NCBI RefSeq assembly: GCF_014155765.1
Contig: NZ_SCKT01000001.1
Span: 434,001-498,000, forward strand
DNA: 64,000 bases
Direction: 5' to 3'
Origin: Pantoea dispersa
GTDB taxonomy: Bacteria > Pseudomonadota > Gammaproteobacteria > Enterobacterales > Enterobacteriaceae
The translations under genes and the position numbers were made by a program. Position 1 is the stretch's first letter; each line of letters starts with the position of its first letter. Of the stretch, positions 37,915 through 48,400 are shown in pieces. The notes beneath the pieces are model-generated. The model had not been told where the DNA came from, searched no databases, and worked only from the letters and a program-made list of their open reading frames with translations.

Positions 37915-38952
37915 TCACGGTGTCGCAGCGGCTTCGCCCTGCGCCTGACTGATGGTGGCTTGCGCACCGCCTGTTGCCCCCTGCTGCGTCTGCAGCACTG
38001 CCGGCAGTGGCGTCGCCTCACTCACCGGTTCCCCACTGCTCACCAGCACCGGCATGCCTGAACGACGTTCAATCGCCGCCTTTATCAGCGCACTGTCGCT
38101 CTTCGCACTCTTTATAAAAGCTTTCAGCGGCGCGCTCAGCGCAATTGGCATGGTCTGCGGATCGTCCTGTTCATTACGTGACAGCGGCTGGTGTACCTCG
38201 ATGTAGCGTTTGCCGTCGGGTTCGATGGCATATTTGATCGGCTGGTTAATCACCTGTACGCGCGTACCCTGCGGCACGCTGTTGAACAGCGCTTCGATAT
38301 CGTCCGGACGCAAACGAATACAGCCGGAGCTGACGCGCATCCCGATGCCGAAGTCGGCGTTGGTACCGTGAATCAGATACTGGCCGCTGCCGCGCGCCAG
38401 ACGCAGCGCAAACAGCCCCATCGGGTTATCCGGCCCGGCAGGCACCATCGCGGGAAGCGTGATGCCCTCTTTGGCGTAGCGTTTGCGGATATTGACGGTG
38501 GGCGTCCAGGTGGGGTTAGGGATTTTCTGGCTGATACTCGTCACCATAGCCGGCGTGGCGGCACCCAACTGACCGATGCCGATCGGATAAACCACGACGC
38601 GATCTTCCCCTTTGGGATAGTAGTAGAGACGCAGTTCGGCCAGGTTGATCACGATGCCTTCGCGCGGCGCATCCGGCAGCAGCATCTGCAGCGGCACGGT
38701 AAGCTGCGTGCCGGCTTTCGGCAGCCAGGGGTCGACGCCCGGGTTGGCTTCCAGCATGCCGAGCATGCCTATCTTATAACGCGCGGCAATGCTCTCCAGC
38801 GGCCGTTTGTCATCCGGGACGGTGGTCAGGGTGTTTTCGCCAATCAAACGGCTATCAGCGGCTGGCAGGGGGTATTCCGTAGCAAACGCAGGTGCAGACA
38901 GTCCGAAACAGGACAACAGCAATGCACCGGCTAAACGAAGCGCAGGTTTCAT
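37915..38952 (-). CDS. ldtE: L,D-transpeptidase LdtE (YnhG)
   Basis: LdtE forms 3-3 (mDAP-mDAP) cross-links in peptidoglycan in the periplasm. The 345-residue precursor has a signal peptide (about residues 1-24, ending AFA-T) and a LysM-like region (ESIAARYKIGMLGMLEANPG). The YkuD domain motif IHGTNADFGIG...SSGCIRL contains the catalytic His and Cys (about residues 200-222). A Pro/Gln/Ala-rich tail (about residues 290-345) ends the protein. ATG 38952 starts the signal peptide; the 13 in-frame codons upstream are not supported. Confidence 0.93.
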   Translation of the reverse strand: MKPALRLAGALLLSCFGLSAPAFATEYPLPAADSRLIGENTLTTVPDDKRPLESIAARYKIGMLGMLEANPGVDPWLPKAGTQLTVPLQMLLPDAPREGIVINLAELRLYYYPKGEDRVVVYPIGIGQLGAATPAMVTSISQKIPNPTWTPTVNIRKRYAKEGITLPAMVPAGPDNPMGLFALRLARGSGQYLIHGTNADFGIGMRVSSGCIRLRPDDIEALFNSVPQGTRVQVINQPIKYAIEPDGKRYIEVHQPLSRNEQDDPQTMPIALSAPLKAFIKSAKSDSALIKAAIERRSGMPVLVSSGEPVSEATPLPAVLQTQQGATGGAQATISQAQGEAAATP

Positions 38953-39014
38953 GCAATTTTCTCTTTGTCGGATGGAACAGACCCCGGTCATGGCCGGGGT
39001 CTGGAGAGTGTAAC

Positions 39015-39431
39015 TTAGCTGAGAGACTGTGCGTTATGCCGGATCGCGCGAATCATCGCTTCCAGCCCCTGCGAACGCGAAGGGGTGAGGTGTTGCGTCA
39101 GGGCCAGTTCGCCAAACCAGTGGGCGACATCCAGTGCCAGAATCTCTGGCGCTTTCAGGCCCTGATACAGGCTAAATACCACGGCAATCAAGCCTTTAAC
39201 GATGGCGGCATCGCTGTCACCTTCAAAAGCAATGGTGCCGTCTGCCTGTGGGGTCATGCGAATCCATACCTGACTCTGACAGCCGGAAATGACGTACTGC
39301 GGCTGATGCAAGCTTTCAGAGGATTCTGGTAATTTTGCCCCGAGTTCAATGATGTAGAGGTACTTCTCTTCCCAGTTGGCGCAACGATTGAAGTTGCGCA
39401 CCAGTTTCTCTTTTTCTGGCAGGTTTGCCAT
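39015..39431 (-). CDS. sufE: Cysteine desulfuration protein SufE
   Basis: SufE accepts persulfide sulfur from SufS and passes it to the SufBCD scaffold. The 138-residue protein has the conserved sulfur-accepting cysteine in [10 protein letters not shown] (about residue 50), followed by [17 protein letters not shown] and the C-terminal [20 protein letters not shown] 39431 ([14 protein letters not shown]) matches E. coli, although the frame is open 38 codons further into sufS. It is the last gene of sufABCDSE, 20 bp after sufS. Confidence 0.95.
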   Translation of the reverse strand: MANLPEKEKLVRNFNRCANWEEKYLYIIELGAKLPESSESLHQPQYVISGCQSQVWIRMTPQADGTIAFEGDSDAAIVKGLIAVVFSLYQGLKAPEILALDVAHWFGELALTQHLTPSRSQGLEAMIRAIRHNAQSLS

Positions 39432-39451
39432 GCATAACTCCTGAAATCTGC

Positions 39452-40675
39452 TCAACCGCCCAGCAGACGATGAATGCGCGTCAGGCCAGCCGCCAGGCGA
39501 TCGGCTTCCTCTTCGCTGTTGTAGAGCGCGAAAGAGGCGCGACACATCGCGGGCACCGCATAATGACGCATCAGCGGCATGGCACAGTGGTGGCCGGTGC
39601 GGATGGCAATGCCGTACTGGTCGAGGAAGCTGCCAACGTCAAACGCGTGGTGCTTACCGAGGTTAAACGCCACCACGCCGCTGCGCTCGGCCGGGCCGTA
39701 AATAACCAGGTCCGGCACCGACGCCAGCTTGTCCAGCGCGTAACGCATCAGCTGGCTCTCGCGCTGATGGATGGTCTCCAGACCGAGTTCGCTGATCCAC
39801 GTCAGCGCCGCGCCGAGACCAATGATGCCGCCGGTGTTCGGCGTGCCGGCCTCAAAGCGCCACGGTGCGCCATTCCAGGTGGTGCCGGTAGGCAGCATGA
39901 CCTGATCGATCATTGAACCGCCGCCTTCCCACGGTGGCATGATCTCCTGCAGCGCTTTACGCGCGTACAGCACGCCAATCCCGGTCGGCCCATAGATTTT
40001 ATGGCCGGAGAACACGTAGAAATCGCAGCCGATATCCTGTACGTCAACGGGGTGGTGCATCACAGCCTGGGCTCCGTCCACCAGCGTCACCACGCCCGCG
40101 GCTTTCGCCTGCGCCACGATGGCTTTCACCGGGTTAAGCGTGCCGAGCACGTTGGAAACGTGCGTCACGGCCAGCAGGCGCGTACGGCTGTCGATCAGCC
40201 CCGCCAGCTGCTCCAGCGCCAGCTCGCCGTTGTCGTTAAGTGGCAGCACACGGATTTCCGCACCGGTACGCTGCGCCACCATTTGCCACGGCACGATATT
40301 GGCGTGGTGCTCCATCTCAGTGACGATCAGGTTATCGCCCTGCTGCAGCTGACTGCCGCCCCAGCTGTTGGCCACCAGATTGATGCCTTCGGTGGTGCCT
40401 TTCACGAAAATAATCTCTTCCGGCGCGGCAGCATGCAGAAAACGCGCCGCCTGGGCGCGCACGTTTTCCATATCGCTGGTTGCCTGCGCGCTCAGCGAGT
40501 GAATACCACGGTGCACGGCCGCATAGCCGTGCTGATAGAAGTGACTTTCCGCGTTGATCACCGCGAGCGGGCGCTGTGCGCTGGCCGCGCTGTCAAGGTA
40601 GGCCAGCGGATGTCCGTTGACCTCACGACTCAGAATCGGAAACTCCGCTCTGACTCGTTCGAGATCGAAACTCAT
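39452..40675 (-). CDS. sufS: Cysteine desulfurase SufS
   Basis: SufS is a PLP-dependent class V enzyme that takes sulfur from L-cysteine for Fe-S cluster assembly. The 407-residue protein shows the PLP lysine in [16 protein letters not shown] and the persulfide-carrying cysteine in [11 protein letters not shown] (about residue 365), both as in the group II desulfurases. The start codon overlaps the sufD stop by 4 bp (ATGA), indicating coupled translation. It works with SufE. Confidence 0.97.
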   Translation of the reverse strand: MSFDLERVRAEFPILSREVNGHPLAYLDSAASAQRPLAVINAESHFYQHGYAAVHRGIHSLSAQATSDMENVRAQAARFLHAAAPEEIIFVKGTTEGINLVANSWGGSQLQQGDNLIVTEMEHHANIVPWQMVAQRTGAEIRVLPLNDNGELALEQLAGLIDSRTRLLAVTHVSNVLGTLNPVKAIVAQAKAAGVVTLVDGAQAVMHHPVDVQDIGCDFYVFSGHKIYGPTGIGVLYARKALQEIMPPWEGGGSMIDQVMLPTGTTWNGAPWRFEAGTPNTGGIIGLGAALTWISELGLETIHQRESQLMRYALDKLASVPDLVIYGPAERSGVVAFNLGKHHAFDVGSFLDQYGIAIRTGHHCAMPLMRHYAVPAMCRASFALYNSEEEADRLAAGLTRIHRLLGG

Positions 40676-41949
40676 GACTCAACTCCCGGGAAACGGTCGG
40701 TAATACGTTGCAGTACCACCTGGCGCAGCGCGTCATCTTCCAGCGCTTCCGTCAGTTCAGCGGCGAAAGCATGGATGATCATCTGCTGCGCCGCGTCCTC
40801 GGCGATGCCGCGCGAGCGCAGGTAGAACATCTGCTCGTCGTCGATGCGACCGATAGTCGCGCCGTGGCTGCACTTGACGTCATCGGCGTAGATTTCCAGC
40901 TGCGGCTTGGTGTCCACTTCTGCCAGGCGACCGAGCAACAGGTTGTTGTTGGTCATCTGGCCGTCAGTTTTCAGCGCGTGCTGCGCCACTTTAATGTGGC
41001 CGTTAAACACCGAGCGCCCTTTGTCACGCGAAATGGTTTTGTGCAGCTGGCGACTCAGGCAGTGGCCTTTGTTGTGCTCCAGATAGCTGCGCGTATCCGC
41101 CACTTCGCTGCCTACCGGCAGCACCAGGCTATTCAGCGACAGCTGGGTGTTCTCACCGTTCAGCTGCACGCTGGTGTTGTGACGCGACAAACCGGCACCC
41201 AGCAGGAAGCTGGTGCTGCTCACCTGCGCGTCACGGCCAATCACGATGTCGTTGTGCGCAAAGTGGTAGCTGCTGCTCTCTTCAAACGCCAGCTTGGTGT
41301 GCTTCAGCTGCGCATTGTCGCCCACCGCAAAGGTAAAGCGCGCGCCGGTAAAGTGGGCGCTGCCATTCAGCGTCACGTAATGCTCGATCACCTGCGCTTC
41401 CGCGCCGGACTCCAGCTCCAGATGGTGACGATGATGCACCGTGTTGAGCGCATCCGCCTGGCCGCTGGTAATGTGCAGCAGATAGAGCGGCTGCGCCGCA
41501 GCTTTGCCGCGCGGCAGACGAATCGAGGTCACCTCTTCCGCCAGACTTTCCGTCAGGTGCAGGAACACCTCCGGCTGTACCGCAGCCGGTAACGGACGGC
41601 GCTCAGCGGCACGGCTGTGCTGCACGTCAAACAGACCGGTGTCACGCGCGCTCAGCTCAGGCTGGAAGCGACCGTCGACGAACACCAGGCAAATCGCGTC
41701 CAGCGGCAGCGCCAGCGCAGCCACCTGCTCAGCGCTCACGCCTGGCGCGTCCGCCTGCACGAACTGCTGTGCCAGCAGGCTGTCCAGCGCGGTGTATTTC
41801 CAGTTTTCATGCTTGCGCGTCGGCAGGCCGACACGCATCAATTGCTGCCAGTGCTGCTGTGCCTGCAGCGAACGCTGTTCGCCGCGTGACTCAAACAGGT
41901 GATGCCACTGCTGCAGCGCGTTATCACTCCTGGTCGGTAAGCCAGCCAT
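40672..41949 (-). CDS. sufD: Fe-S cluster scaffold subunit SufD
   Basis: SufD partners SufB and SufC in the SufBC2D scaffold and is needed for iron entry. The 425-residue protein shows the N-terminal helical part ([17 protein letters not shown]) and the right-handed beta-helix core typical of SufB/SufD. The conserved C-terminal segment [43 protein letters not shown] contains the functional histidine. The start overlaps the end of sufC by 26 bp. Confidence 0.96.
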   Translation of the reverse strand: MAGLPTRSDNALQQWHHLFESRGEQRSLQAQQHWQQLMRVGLPTRKHENWKYTALDSLLAQQFVQADAPGVSAEQVAALALPLDAICLVFVDGRFQPELSARDTGLFDVQHSRAAERRPLPAAVQPEVFLHLTESLAEEVTSIRLPRGKAAAQPLYLLHITSGQADALNTVHHRHHLELESGAEAQVIEHYVTLNGSAHFTGARFTFAVGDNAQLKHTKLAFEESSSYHFAHNDIVIGRDAQVSSTSFLLGAGLSRHNTSVQLNGENTQLSLNSLVLPVGSEVADTRSYLEHNKGHCLSRQLHKTISRDKGRSVFNGHIKVAQHALKTDGQMTNNNLLLGRLAEVDTKPQLEIYADDVKCSHGATIGRIDDEQMFYLRSRGIAEDAAQQMIIHAFAAELTEALEDDALRQVVLQRITDRFPGVES

Positions 41950-42670
41950 AGCCTTGCTCCTCCAGCTGTTTCACCAGCGTAAAGTCGCCAGACTTCACGA
42001 TTTTGCCCTGATACAGCACGTGCACGTGATCTGGCTTGATGTAATCCAGGATGCGCTGGTAGTGCGTTACGATGATGAATGAGCGCTTGCCGTCGCGCAG
42101 GCTGTTCACGCCTTCTGCAACAATTTTCAGCGCATCGATATCCAGACCGGAGTCGGTTTCATCGAGGATGCACAGCTCAGGCTCAAGCGCCGCCATCTGC
42201 AGGATGTCGTTACGCTTCTTCTCACCGCCGGAAAAGCCGACGTTGACGGAACGGGTCAGCAGATCTTCCGGCATCTTCAGCAGCTTGATCTTGTCTTCAA
42301 TGAAGTCCTGGAAGTCGAAACGGTCCAGCTCTTCCTGCTCACGGTATTTACGCACCGCATTGACCGAAGTCTGCAGGAAAAACTGGTTGCTGACGCCCGG
42401 GATCTCGACCGGGTACTGAAACGCCATGAAGATGCCTTCACCGGCACGCTCTTCCGGCTCCAGCTCCAGCAGGTCTTTGCCTTTAAAGGTCACGGAACCG
42501 CCGGTGATTTCATAATCTTCACGACCGGCCAGCGTGGCAGACAGGGTGCTCTTGCCGGAGCCGTTCGGGCCCATGATGGCATGCACTTCGCCCGGCTTAA
42601 CCTCGAGGTTCAGACCGCGCAAAATCTCTTTGTCTTCAACGCTAACCTGTAAATCTTTAATGCTTAACAT
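41924..42670 (-). CDS. sufC: Fe-S assembly ATPase SufC
   Basis: SufC is a soluble ABC-type ATPase driving conformational change in SufBC2D. The 248-residue protein has Walker A GPNGSGKSTL (about residues 34-43), a Q-loop (MAFQYP), the signature segment VGFSGGEKKRNDILQMA and Walker B CILDETDSGLD, in which Asp precedes Glu as usual for SufC. It lies about 40 bp downstream of sufB and overlaps sufD. Confidence 0.97.
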   Translation of the reverse strand: MLSIKDLQVSVEDKEILRGLNLEVKPGEVHAIMGPNGSGKSTLSATLAGREDYEITGGSVTFKGKDLLELEPEERAGEGIFMAFQYPVEIPGVSNQFFLQTSVNAVRKYREQEELDRFDFQDFIEDKIKLLKMPEDLLTRSVNVGFSGGEKKRNDILQMAALEPELCILDETDSGLDIDALKIVAEGVNSLRDGKRSFIIVTHYQRILDYIKPDHVHVLYQGKIVKSGDFTLVKQLEEQGYGWLTDQE

Positions 42671-42709
42671 ACTCTTTCCTTCACATTGCTTCCGGCAACG
42701 CGTGTGGCA

Positions 42710-44203
42710 TCAGCCGACACTGTGCTCAAGGCTGATCGCTAACAATTTTTGCGCTTCCACGGCGAATTCCAGTGGCAGCTCGGAGAAAACGTCTTTACAG
42801 AAGCCGTTGACGATCATCGAGATCGCATCTTCTTCGCTAATGCCGCGCTGCAGGCAGTAGAACATCTGATCTTCACCGATGCGCGACGTCGTGGCTTCGT
42901 GCTCAAGCTGCGCGCTGTTGTTGCGCGTTTCCACGTACGGGAAGGTGTGCGCACCGCAGTCCGGCCCAATCAGCATCGAGTCACACTGGGTGAAGTTACG
43001 CGCGTTAGTCGCGGTCGGCATGATTTTCACCAGGCCGCGGTAGGTGTTCTGGCTCTTACCGGCCGAGATACCTTTCGAGATGATGGTCGATTTGGTGTTT
43101 TTACCAATGTGAATCATCTTGGTACCGGTATCGGCCTGCTGGCGACCGCTGGTCAGCGCGACGGAGTAGAATTCGCCAACTGAGTAATCACCGCGCAGGA
43201 TGCAGCTCGGGTATTTCCAGGTGATGGCTGAGCCGGTCTCGGACTGCGTCCACGACATCTTGCTGTGCTCGCCTTCACACAGCGCACGCTTGGTCACGAA
43301 GTTGAGGATACCGCCCTCGCCTTCACCGCCCGGGAACCAGTTCTGCACCGTGGAGTATTTCACTTCGGCGTTTTTGTGAATGATCACTTCGACGACCGCT
43401 GCGTGCAGCTGGTAGGTGTCGCGCACCGGTGCTGAACAGCCTTCGATGTAGCTGACGTAGCTGTCTTCATCAGCAATCAGAATGGTACGTTCGAACTGGC
43501 CGGTTTTCGCCGCGTTGATGCGGAAGTAGGTCGACAGTTCCATTGGGCAACGCACGCCTTTCGGGATGTAGACGAAGGTACCGTCGGACGCCACCGCCGA
43601 GTTGAGCGCGGCAAAGAAGTTATCGTTGTGCGGCACCACGGTGCCAAGATACTTCTGTACCAGCTCCGGATGATCGTGGATCGCTTCACCGAAGGAGCAG
43701 AAAATAATGCCCTGCTCAGCCAGCTTGTCGCGATAAGTGGTCGACACGGACACCGAGTCGAAAATGGCGTCCACCGCCACTTCTCTGCCTTCACGCACCG
43801 GCACGCCCAGCTGGTTAAACGCGTCTTCCACTTCTTTGGTCAGGTAATCGCTGGAGGCGACGCTGCCGGACGTCTGGGTGGCACCCGGTTCAGAGGCACA
43901 GCTGTCATCGCAATTGCCGCAGGACGGCGCGGAATAGTAGCTGTAATCCTGATAATCGAGCTTGTCGTAGTGCGCTTTCAGCCAGTGTGGCTCTTCCATC
44001 TCCAGCCAGGCGCGAAACGCCTTGAGACGGAACTCCAGCATCCACTCGGGTTCGTTACGTTTGGCCGAAATGGCACGCACCACATCTTCATTGATGCCGT
44101 GTGCCAGTTCGTCGGTTTGCAGCTGGGTGAAGAAGCCTTCTTTGTAGTTCAGGCTGCCTTCCCAGGTTTGTACATCGCCAGATGCTTCGCTGTGTCGTGA
44201 CAT
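42710..44203 (-). CDS. sufB: Fe-S cluster scaffold subunit SufB
   Basis: SufB receives sulfur from SufE and is the main site of cluster assembly in SufBC2D. The 497-residue protein has the N-terminal cysteine-rich insert ([15 protein letters not shown]), the beta-helix core with [25 protein letters not shown], and the C-terminal [36 protein letters not shown]. It is near-identical to E. coli SufB. It starts 7 bp after the sufA stop. Confidence 0.97.
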   Translation of the reverse strand: MSRHSEASGDVQTWEGSLNYKEGFFTQLQTDELAHGINEDVVRAISAKRNEPEWMLEFRLKAFRAWLEMEEPHWLKAHYDKLDYQDYSYYSAPSCGNCDDSCASEPGATQTSGSVASSDYLTKEVEDAFNQLGVPVREGREVAVDAIFDSVSVSTTYRDKLAEQGIIFCSFGEAIHDHPELVQKYLGTVVPHNDNFFAALNSAVASDGTFVYIPKGVRCPMELSTYFRINAAKTGQFERTILIADEDSYVSYIEGCSAPVRDTYQLHAAVVEVIIHKNAEVKYSTVQNWFPGGEGEGGILNFVTKRALCEGEHSKMSWTQSETGSAITWKYPSCILRGDYSVGEFYSVALTSGRQQADTGTKMIHIGKNTKSTIISKGISAGKSQNTYRGLVKIMPTATNARNFTQCDSMLIGPDCGAHTFPYVETRNNSAQLEHEATTSRIGEDQMFYCLQRGISEEDAISMIVNGFCKDVFSELPLEFAVEAQKLLAISLEHSVG

Positions 44204-44210
44204 ATTTCAC

Positions 44211-44585
44211 TTACTCGACGCCAAAGCTTTCACCGCACCCGCAGGCGTGCTGAGCTTTAGGGTTGTTGAATTTAAAAATCTGGTTCAGGCCTTCGCGGAC
44301 ATAATCCAGCTCGGTACCGTCAACAAACGGCATCGCCTGAAGCGGCACAAACAGTTTTGCGCCATATTGCTCGAACTGCAGGTCGTCATCGGCAGGCGCT
44401 TTCACCAGGTCCATAACGTACCCAAAACCGGCACAGCCGGACTGTTTCACACCCAGTTTCAGGCCCTTAACTTCCGGGTCCTGTTCCACCAGGCTGAGAA
44501 TCTGTTTCGCTGCCGACTCGGTCAGCGTGAGCCCTTTCCAGACGAATTCGTCAGGTGAAAAAGACGCTGCATTTACTGATGACAT
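44211..44585 (-). CDS. sufA: A-type Fe-S carrier SufA
   Basis: SufA accepts clusters from SufBC2D and hands them to target proteins. The 124-residue protein has the three A-type cysteines, one in QSGCAGFGY and two in the C-terminal CGCGESF. It is the first gene of sufABCDSE. Upstream lie a perfect dyad and a Fur-like GATGATTATC, consistent with the Fur/IscR/OxyR control known for suf in E. coli. Confidence 0.96.
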   Translation of the reverse strand: MSSVNAASFSPDEFVWKGLTLTESAAKQILSLVEQDPEVKGLKLGVKQSGCAGFGYVMDLVKAPADDDLQFEQYGAKLFVPLQAMPFVDGTELDYVREGLNQIFKFNNPKAQHACGCGESFGVE

Positions 44586-44632
44586 AGTGCTACCTCGTAA
44601 GTCTGGGCCTTTTCAGGCTATCCCCCTATGGT

Positions 44633-44651
44633 AGTGATATCAGATATCACT
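44633..44651. promoter_or_regulatory. Perfect dyad upstream of sufA
   Basis: AGTGATAT-CAG-ATATCACT is a perfect 8-bp inverted repeat with a 3-nt centre, 48 bp before the sufA start. It is placed for operator or leader-hairpin function. The binding protein is unknown. Confidence 0.5.
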
Positions 44652-44671
44652 TCAACCTCTTGTTTTGCAGG

Positions 44672-44683
44672 GATAATCATCTC
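44672..44683 (-). promoter_or_regulatory. Possible Fur site for suf
   Basis: On the minus strand GAGATGATTATC contains the core of a Fur repeat (GATNATTATC). It lies about 87 bp upstream of sufA. It is partial, but suf is Fur-repressed in E. coli. Confidence 0.4.
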
Positions 44684-44939
44684 GTGCTGTTTTTTACTGC
44701 TGCTTTATTAAGCATAGTCCCTTCCCACCAGCTTGTGCGCGCCATTCCCGCGCGCGCCGTCAAAACGTAACCTGTTCATAAGCCGTAAATTTTCCAGTTC
44801 GCTTTTTACGTTTATGCTCTGATTGATAGGTTACGCCTTTGCTGAATGTAAAGAGATTGTTATTGCCGATTTTTGTAACAGGCAAAGGAAATCAATAAAA
44901 TTTCACGGCGGGAATTGCATTCCTGGCGCGGTTTAATAT

Positions 44940-44958
44940 GATAATGATTATCATTAAC
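44940..44958. promoter_or_regulatory. Near-consensus Fur box
   Basis: GATAATGATTATCATTAAC matches the 19-bp Fur consensus at 17 of 19 positions. It ends 17 bp before the ATG of the downstream unknown gene and overlaps -10-like sequences (TAATATGATAAT), a position for tight iron-dependent repression. Confidence 0.88.
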
Positions 44959-44975
44959 CTACTTTGGGTGGCGAC

Positions 44976-45380
44976 ATGACGCTTTCCGTCTCAGCCTGGT
45001 TACAACACAAAATCGACGAATATAAGTTTTCGGTCCGCGATATCACCGTCGACTTCTATCTGGCTCAGGCAAAGCTCAACCGCACCGATTGTTCCATTGA
45101 ACAACTGCGTCGTTTTAACGATACCTGTCTCGACATGGCCGAAATCTGCCAGCTGAACGGCGACGATCACAGCTACCTGCATGCGATGGGCAAGCTGCAC
45201 CACCGCTTAGTGCAGGAGATGGGCAATGCCGATCGCGATCGCCTGTTCCGTATTCAGGCTTACCAGCTGGCGCGCCTGTCGCTGACCCGTTTGTGTCATC
45301 AACTGGCGCTCAGCGGCGACTGGGACCAGGCGACCCGCCTGCAAAGTGATTTCGTCCGCCACGCAGGCTGGATATTCTAA
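44976..45380 (+). CDS. Unrecognised Fur-box-linked 134-aa protein
   Basis: I do not recognise this family. ATG 44976 gives MTLSVSAWLQHKIDEYKFSV. The in-frame codon at 44964 would overlap the region right after the Fur box and is less likely. The protein is predicted mostly alpha-helical, with no signal peptide or membrane segment. It has four cysteines (RTDCS, NDTCLD, EICQLN, TRLCHQ) and a histidine-rich stretch DDHSYLHAMGKLHHRL. The last helix pair (LARLSLTRLCHQLALSGDWDQATRLQ) looks TPR-like. In E. coli this slot holds ydiH and ydiI (menI). Its promoter should respond to iron through Fur. Function unknown. Confidence 0.78.
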   Translation: MTLSVSAWLQHKIDEYKFSVRDITVDFYLAQAKLNRTDCSIEQLRRFNDTCLDMAEICQLNGDDHSYLHAMGKLHHRLVQEMGNADRDRLFRIQAYQLARLSLTRLCHQLALSGDWDQATRLQSDFVRHAGWIF

Positions 45381-45410
45381 TCCAGCTTTGTGACGGCTCC
45401 TACAATTTGT

Positions 45411-48400
45411 TTACATCAATTCCAGCAAAGCCTGTAGCGGATGGCGCATACCGTTGCCCTCGGCGCGTTTCACCTGGCTGCGGCAGGAGAAGCCGGTCGC
45501 CAGACAGCGCTGACGCGGCAGCTTCTGCAGTTGCGGATGCCACGACAGTTCATAAATGCCCAGCGAGTTGGCCAGGTTTTTACTCTCGTGACCATAAGTG
45601 CCGGCCATGCCACAGCAGCCCACGTTGATGTTCTCCAGCTTCGCGCCAAAACGGGCAAAAATAGCCTGCCACTGATTGGGCGTTGACGGCAGCGCCGTGA
45701 CCTCGGTGCAGTGGGCAAACAGATACCAGGCTTCGCCGCTGGCGATCTGCTCCTCGCGCCCGGCCAGCACGCCGTGGAGCCATTCATGCACCAGCTGCAC
45801 ACTGAACGTGCCGCGCTGCTCGCCCAGCACCTGCTGATATTCGTCGCGATAGCACAATACCGTGGCCGGATCGACACCGACCATCGGCACACCGAGCTGC
45901 GCCACCCGGTTGAGGAATTCAGCGGTTTTGCCGGCGGTGCGGGCAAAGCGCTGCAGAAAACCTTTCACGTGCTGCGCTTTCCCGTTAGGTGAGAACGGCA
46001 GCAGCACCGGCCGGTAGCCGAGTTTTTCAATCAGCCGGATGAAATCGGTCACCAGCTGCGCTTCGTAATAGCTGGTAAACGGATCCTGCACCACCAGCAC
46101 GTGCTGTTCGCGCTGGGCCGCATCCATGGCTTCCAGCTGCTCAAGCGTGACCCGCATCGCCGGGTGGCCGCTCAGCTGCTGCTTCAGGCTCGGCGAGGAG
46201 AGCAGCGGCAGATCCACCATGCCGATGTGGCGCTGGCTGAGGTCGCGCATCCACGGCTGTTTCAGGAAGAAGTTGAACACTCGCGGTGCTTTCGCCATCA
46301 GCGGCGCATAGCTTTCAACCGACGCCACCAGATGGTCGCTGACCGGGCGCAGATAGCGGGTGTGATAAAGCTGCAGGAAGCGCGATCGGAAGTTCGGCAC
46401 ATCGATTTTAATCGGGCACTGGGTCGAGCAGGCTTTACACGCCAGGCAGCCGGACATCGCCTCTTTCACTTCATGCGAGAAGTCATATTCGCCCTGCTTC
46501 GCATGCCACGAATTGCGCGTGCGCTGAATCAGACTGCGCAGGCTGGCGCCCTGTGCTGGCAAGGCCTGCTCCAGCTTAAGCGGGTCAACGCCCTGCTCCG
46601 CCAGCAGGCGCAGCCACTCACGCGTTAGCGTGGCACGTCCTTTTGGCGAATGGATACGATTGCGGGTAATTTTCATCGACGGGCACATCGGGCTGCGCAC
46701 GTCAAAGTTAAAGCACAGTCCGTTGCCGTTACACTCCATCGCGCCGCGCCAGTCATTGCGTACCGTCAGCGGAATCTGGCGATCCCAGCTGCCGCGCGTT
46801 GCCGCATCGACCTGCATCATGGGTTCGTCGTTACCCAGCGGCGTACAGATTTTGCCGGGGTTGAGACGGTTATCCGGATCAAACGCCGCTTTGATGCGGC
46901 GCAGCTCATTAAACAGCGTTTCGCCAAAGAACGCCGGACTGTACTGGGCGCGGAAGCCTTTGCCGTGCTCGCCCCACAGCAGACCGCCGTAGCGCGCGGT
47001 AAGCGCCACCACTTCGTCCGAGATCTGCTTCATCAGCATCTCCTGCTGCGGATCGCACATGTCCAGCGCCGGACGCACGTGCAGCACGCCGGCATCCACG
47101 TGACCAAACATGCCGTAGCTCAGGCCGTGGCTGTCGAGCAGCGCACGAAAATCCACAATGTAATCCGCCAGATGCTCCGGCGGCACGGCGGTATCCTCCA
47201 CGAACGGAATCGGTTTGGCGCGCCCTTTGGCGTTGCCAAGCAGACCTACCGCTTTTTTACGCATGTTATAGATGCGCTCAATGCCCGCCAGATCGTCACA
47301 CAGCTGATAGCCCATCACGCCGCCCTGCTGCTGCGCCATCAGCTCATCCAGCCGCGCGCACAGCGTGGTCACCTGCTGCGCAATCAGCGCGGCATCGTCG
47401 CCGGCAAACTCGACAATATTCAGGCCGAGCATCTCTTTGCCTGGCACATCGGTGATCAGCTCGCTGACTGAATGCCAGACAATATCCTCGCGCGCCAGGT
47501 TCAGCACTTTCGAATCCACCGTCTCCACCGACAGGGCCTGCGCCTCGACCATAAAAGGCGCATTACGCAGTGCGGAATCGAATGAATCGTACTTAATGTT
47601 CACCAGCCGGCGCACTTTGGGAATGGGTGTGATATCCAGCCGGGCTTCGGTGATAAAGGCCAGCGTACCTTCGGCGCCGCACAACAGGCGCGTCAGGTCG
47701 AAAGTTTGCAAATCATCACTGAACACATGGCGCAGGTCATAACCGGTGAGGAAGCGGTTCAGTTTGGGGAATTTTGCCAGAATCAGCTCACGCTGCTCGC
47801 GGCAGCGGTTAAGCACTGCTTTATAGATGCGCCCTTCAGCGGTCGGCGTCGTGGCCAGCTGTTCCGCCAGCGCGGTGGGCATGGCGCGCGTATCAAGAAT
47901 CTCGCCGCCCAGCAGCACGGCACGCAGGCCTTCGACGTGATCGGAGGTTTTGCCATACACCAGCGATCCCTGACCGGAGGCATCGGTATTGATCATGCCG
48001 CCCAGCGTGGCGCGGTTACTGGTCGACAGCTCCGGAGAGAAGAAAAAGCCGTACGGCCTGAGCCAGGCGTTGAGCTGGTCCTTCACCACGCCGGCTTCTA
48101 CCCGCACCCAGCCCTGCTCGGTGTTGATCTCGAGGATGCGGTTCATGTAGCGCGACATGTCGACCACAATGCCCTGATTGAGCGACTGCCCGTTAGTGCC
48201 GGTGCCGCCGCCGCGCGGGGTAAACACCAGGCTGTTGAAACGCGGCTCTCCAGCCAGTCGGGCGATCAGCGCCACGTCCGCCGTTGAACGCGGAAACAGC
48301 GCCGCATCCGGCAGGAGCTGATAGATGCTGTTATCGGTGGAGAGCGTGAGGCGGTCGGCATAGCTGGTCGCGGTGTCGCCGGTAAAACCTTGTTCTTTCA

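Larger units (their letters stand above)
44586..44975. other. 390-bp divergent region between sufA and the Fur-boxed gene
   Basis: No gene is seen. It holds a dyad and a Fur-like site on the sufA side and a near-consensus Fur box on the other side. The middle (44700-44900) has no feature I can name. IHF, OxyR and IscR sites known from E. coli suf were not resolvable by eye. Confidence 0.45.
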
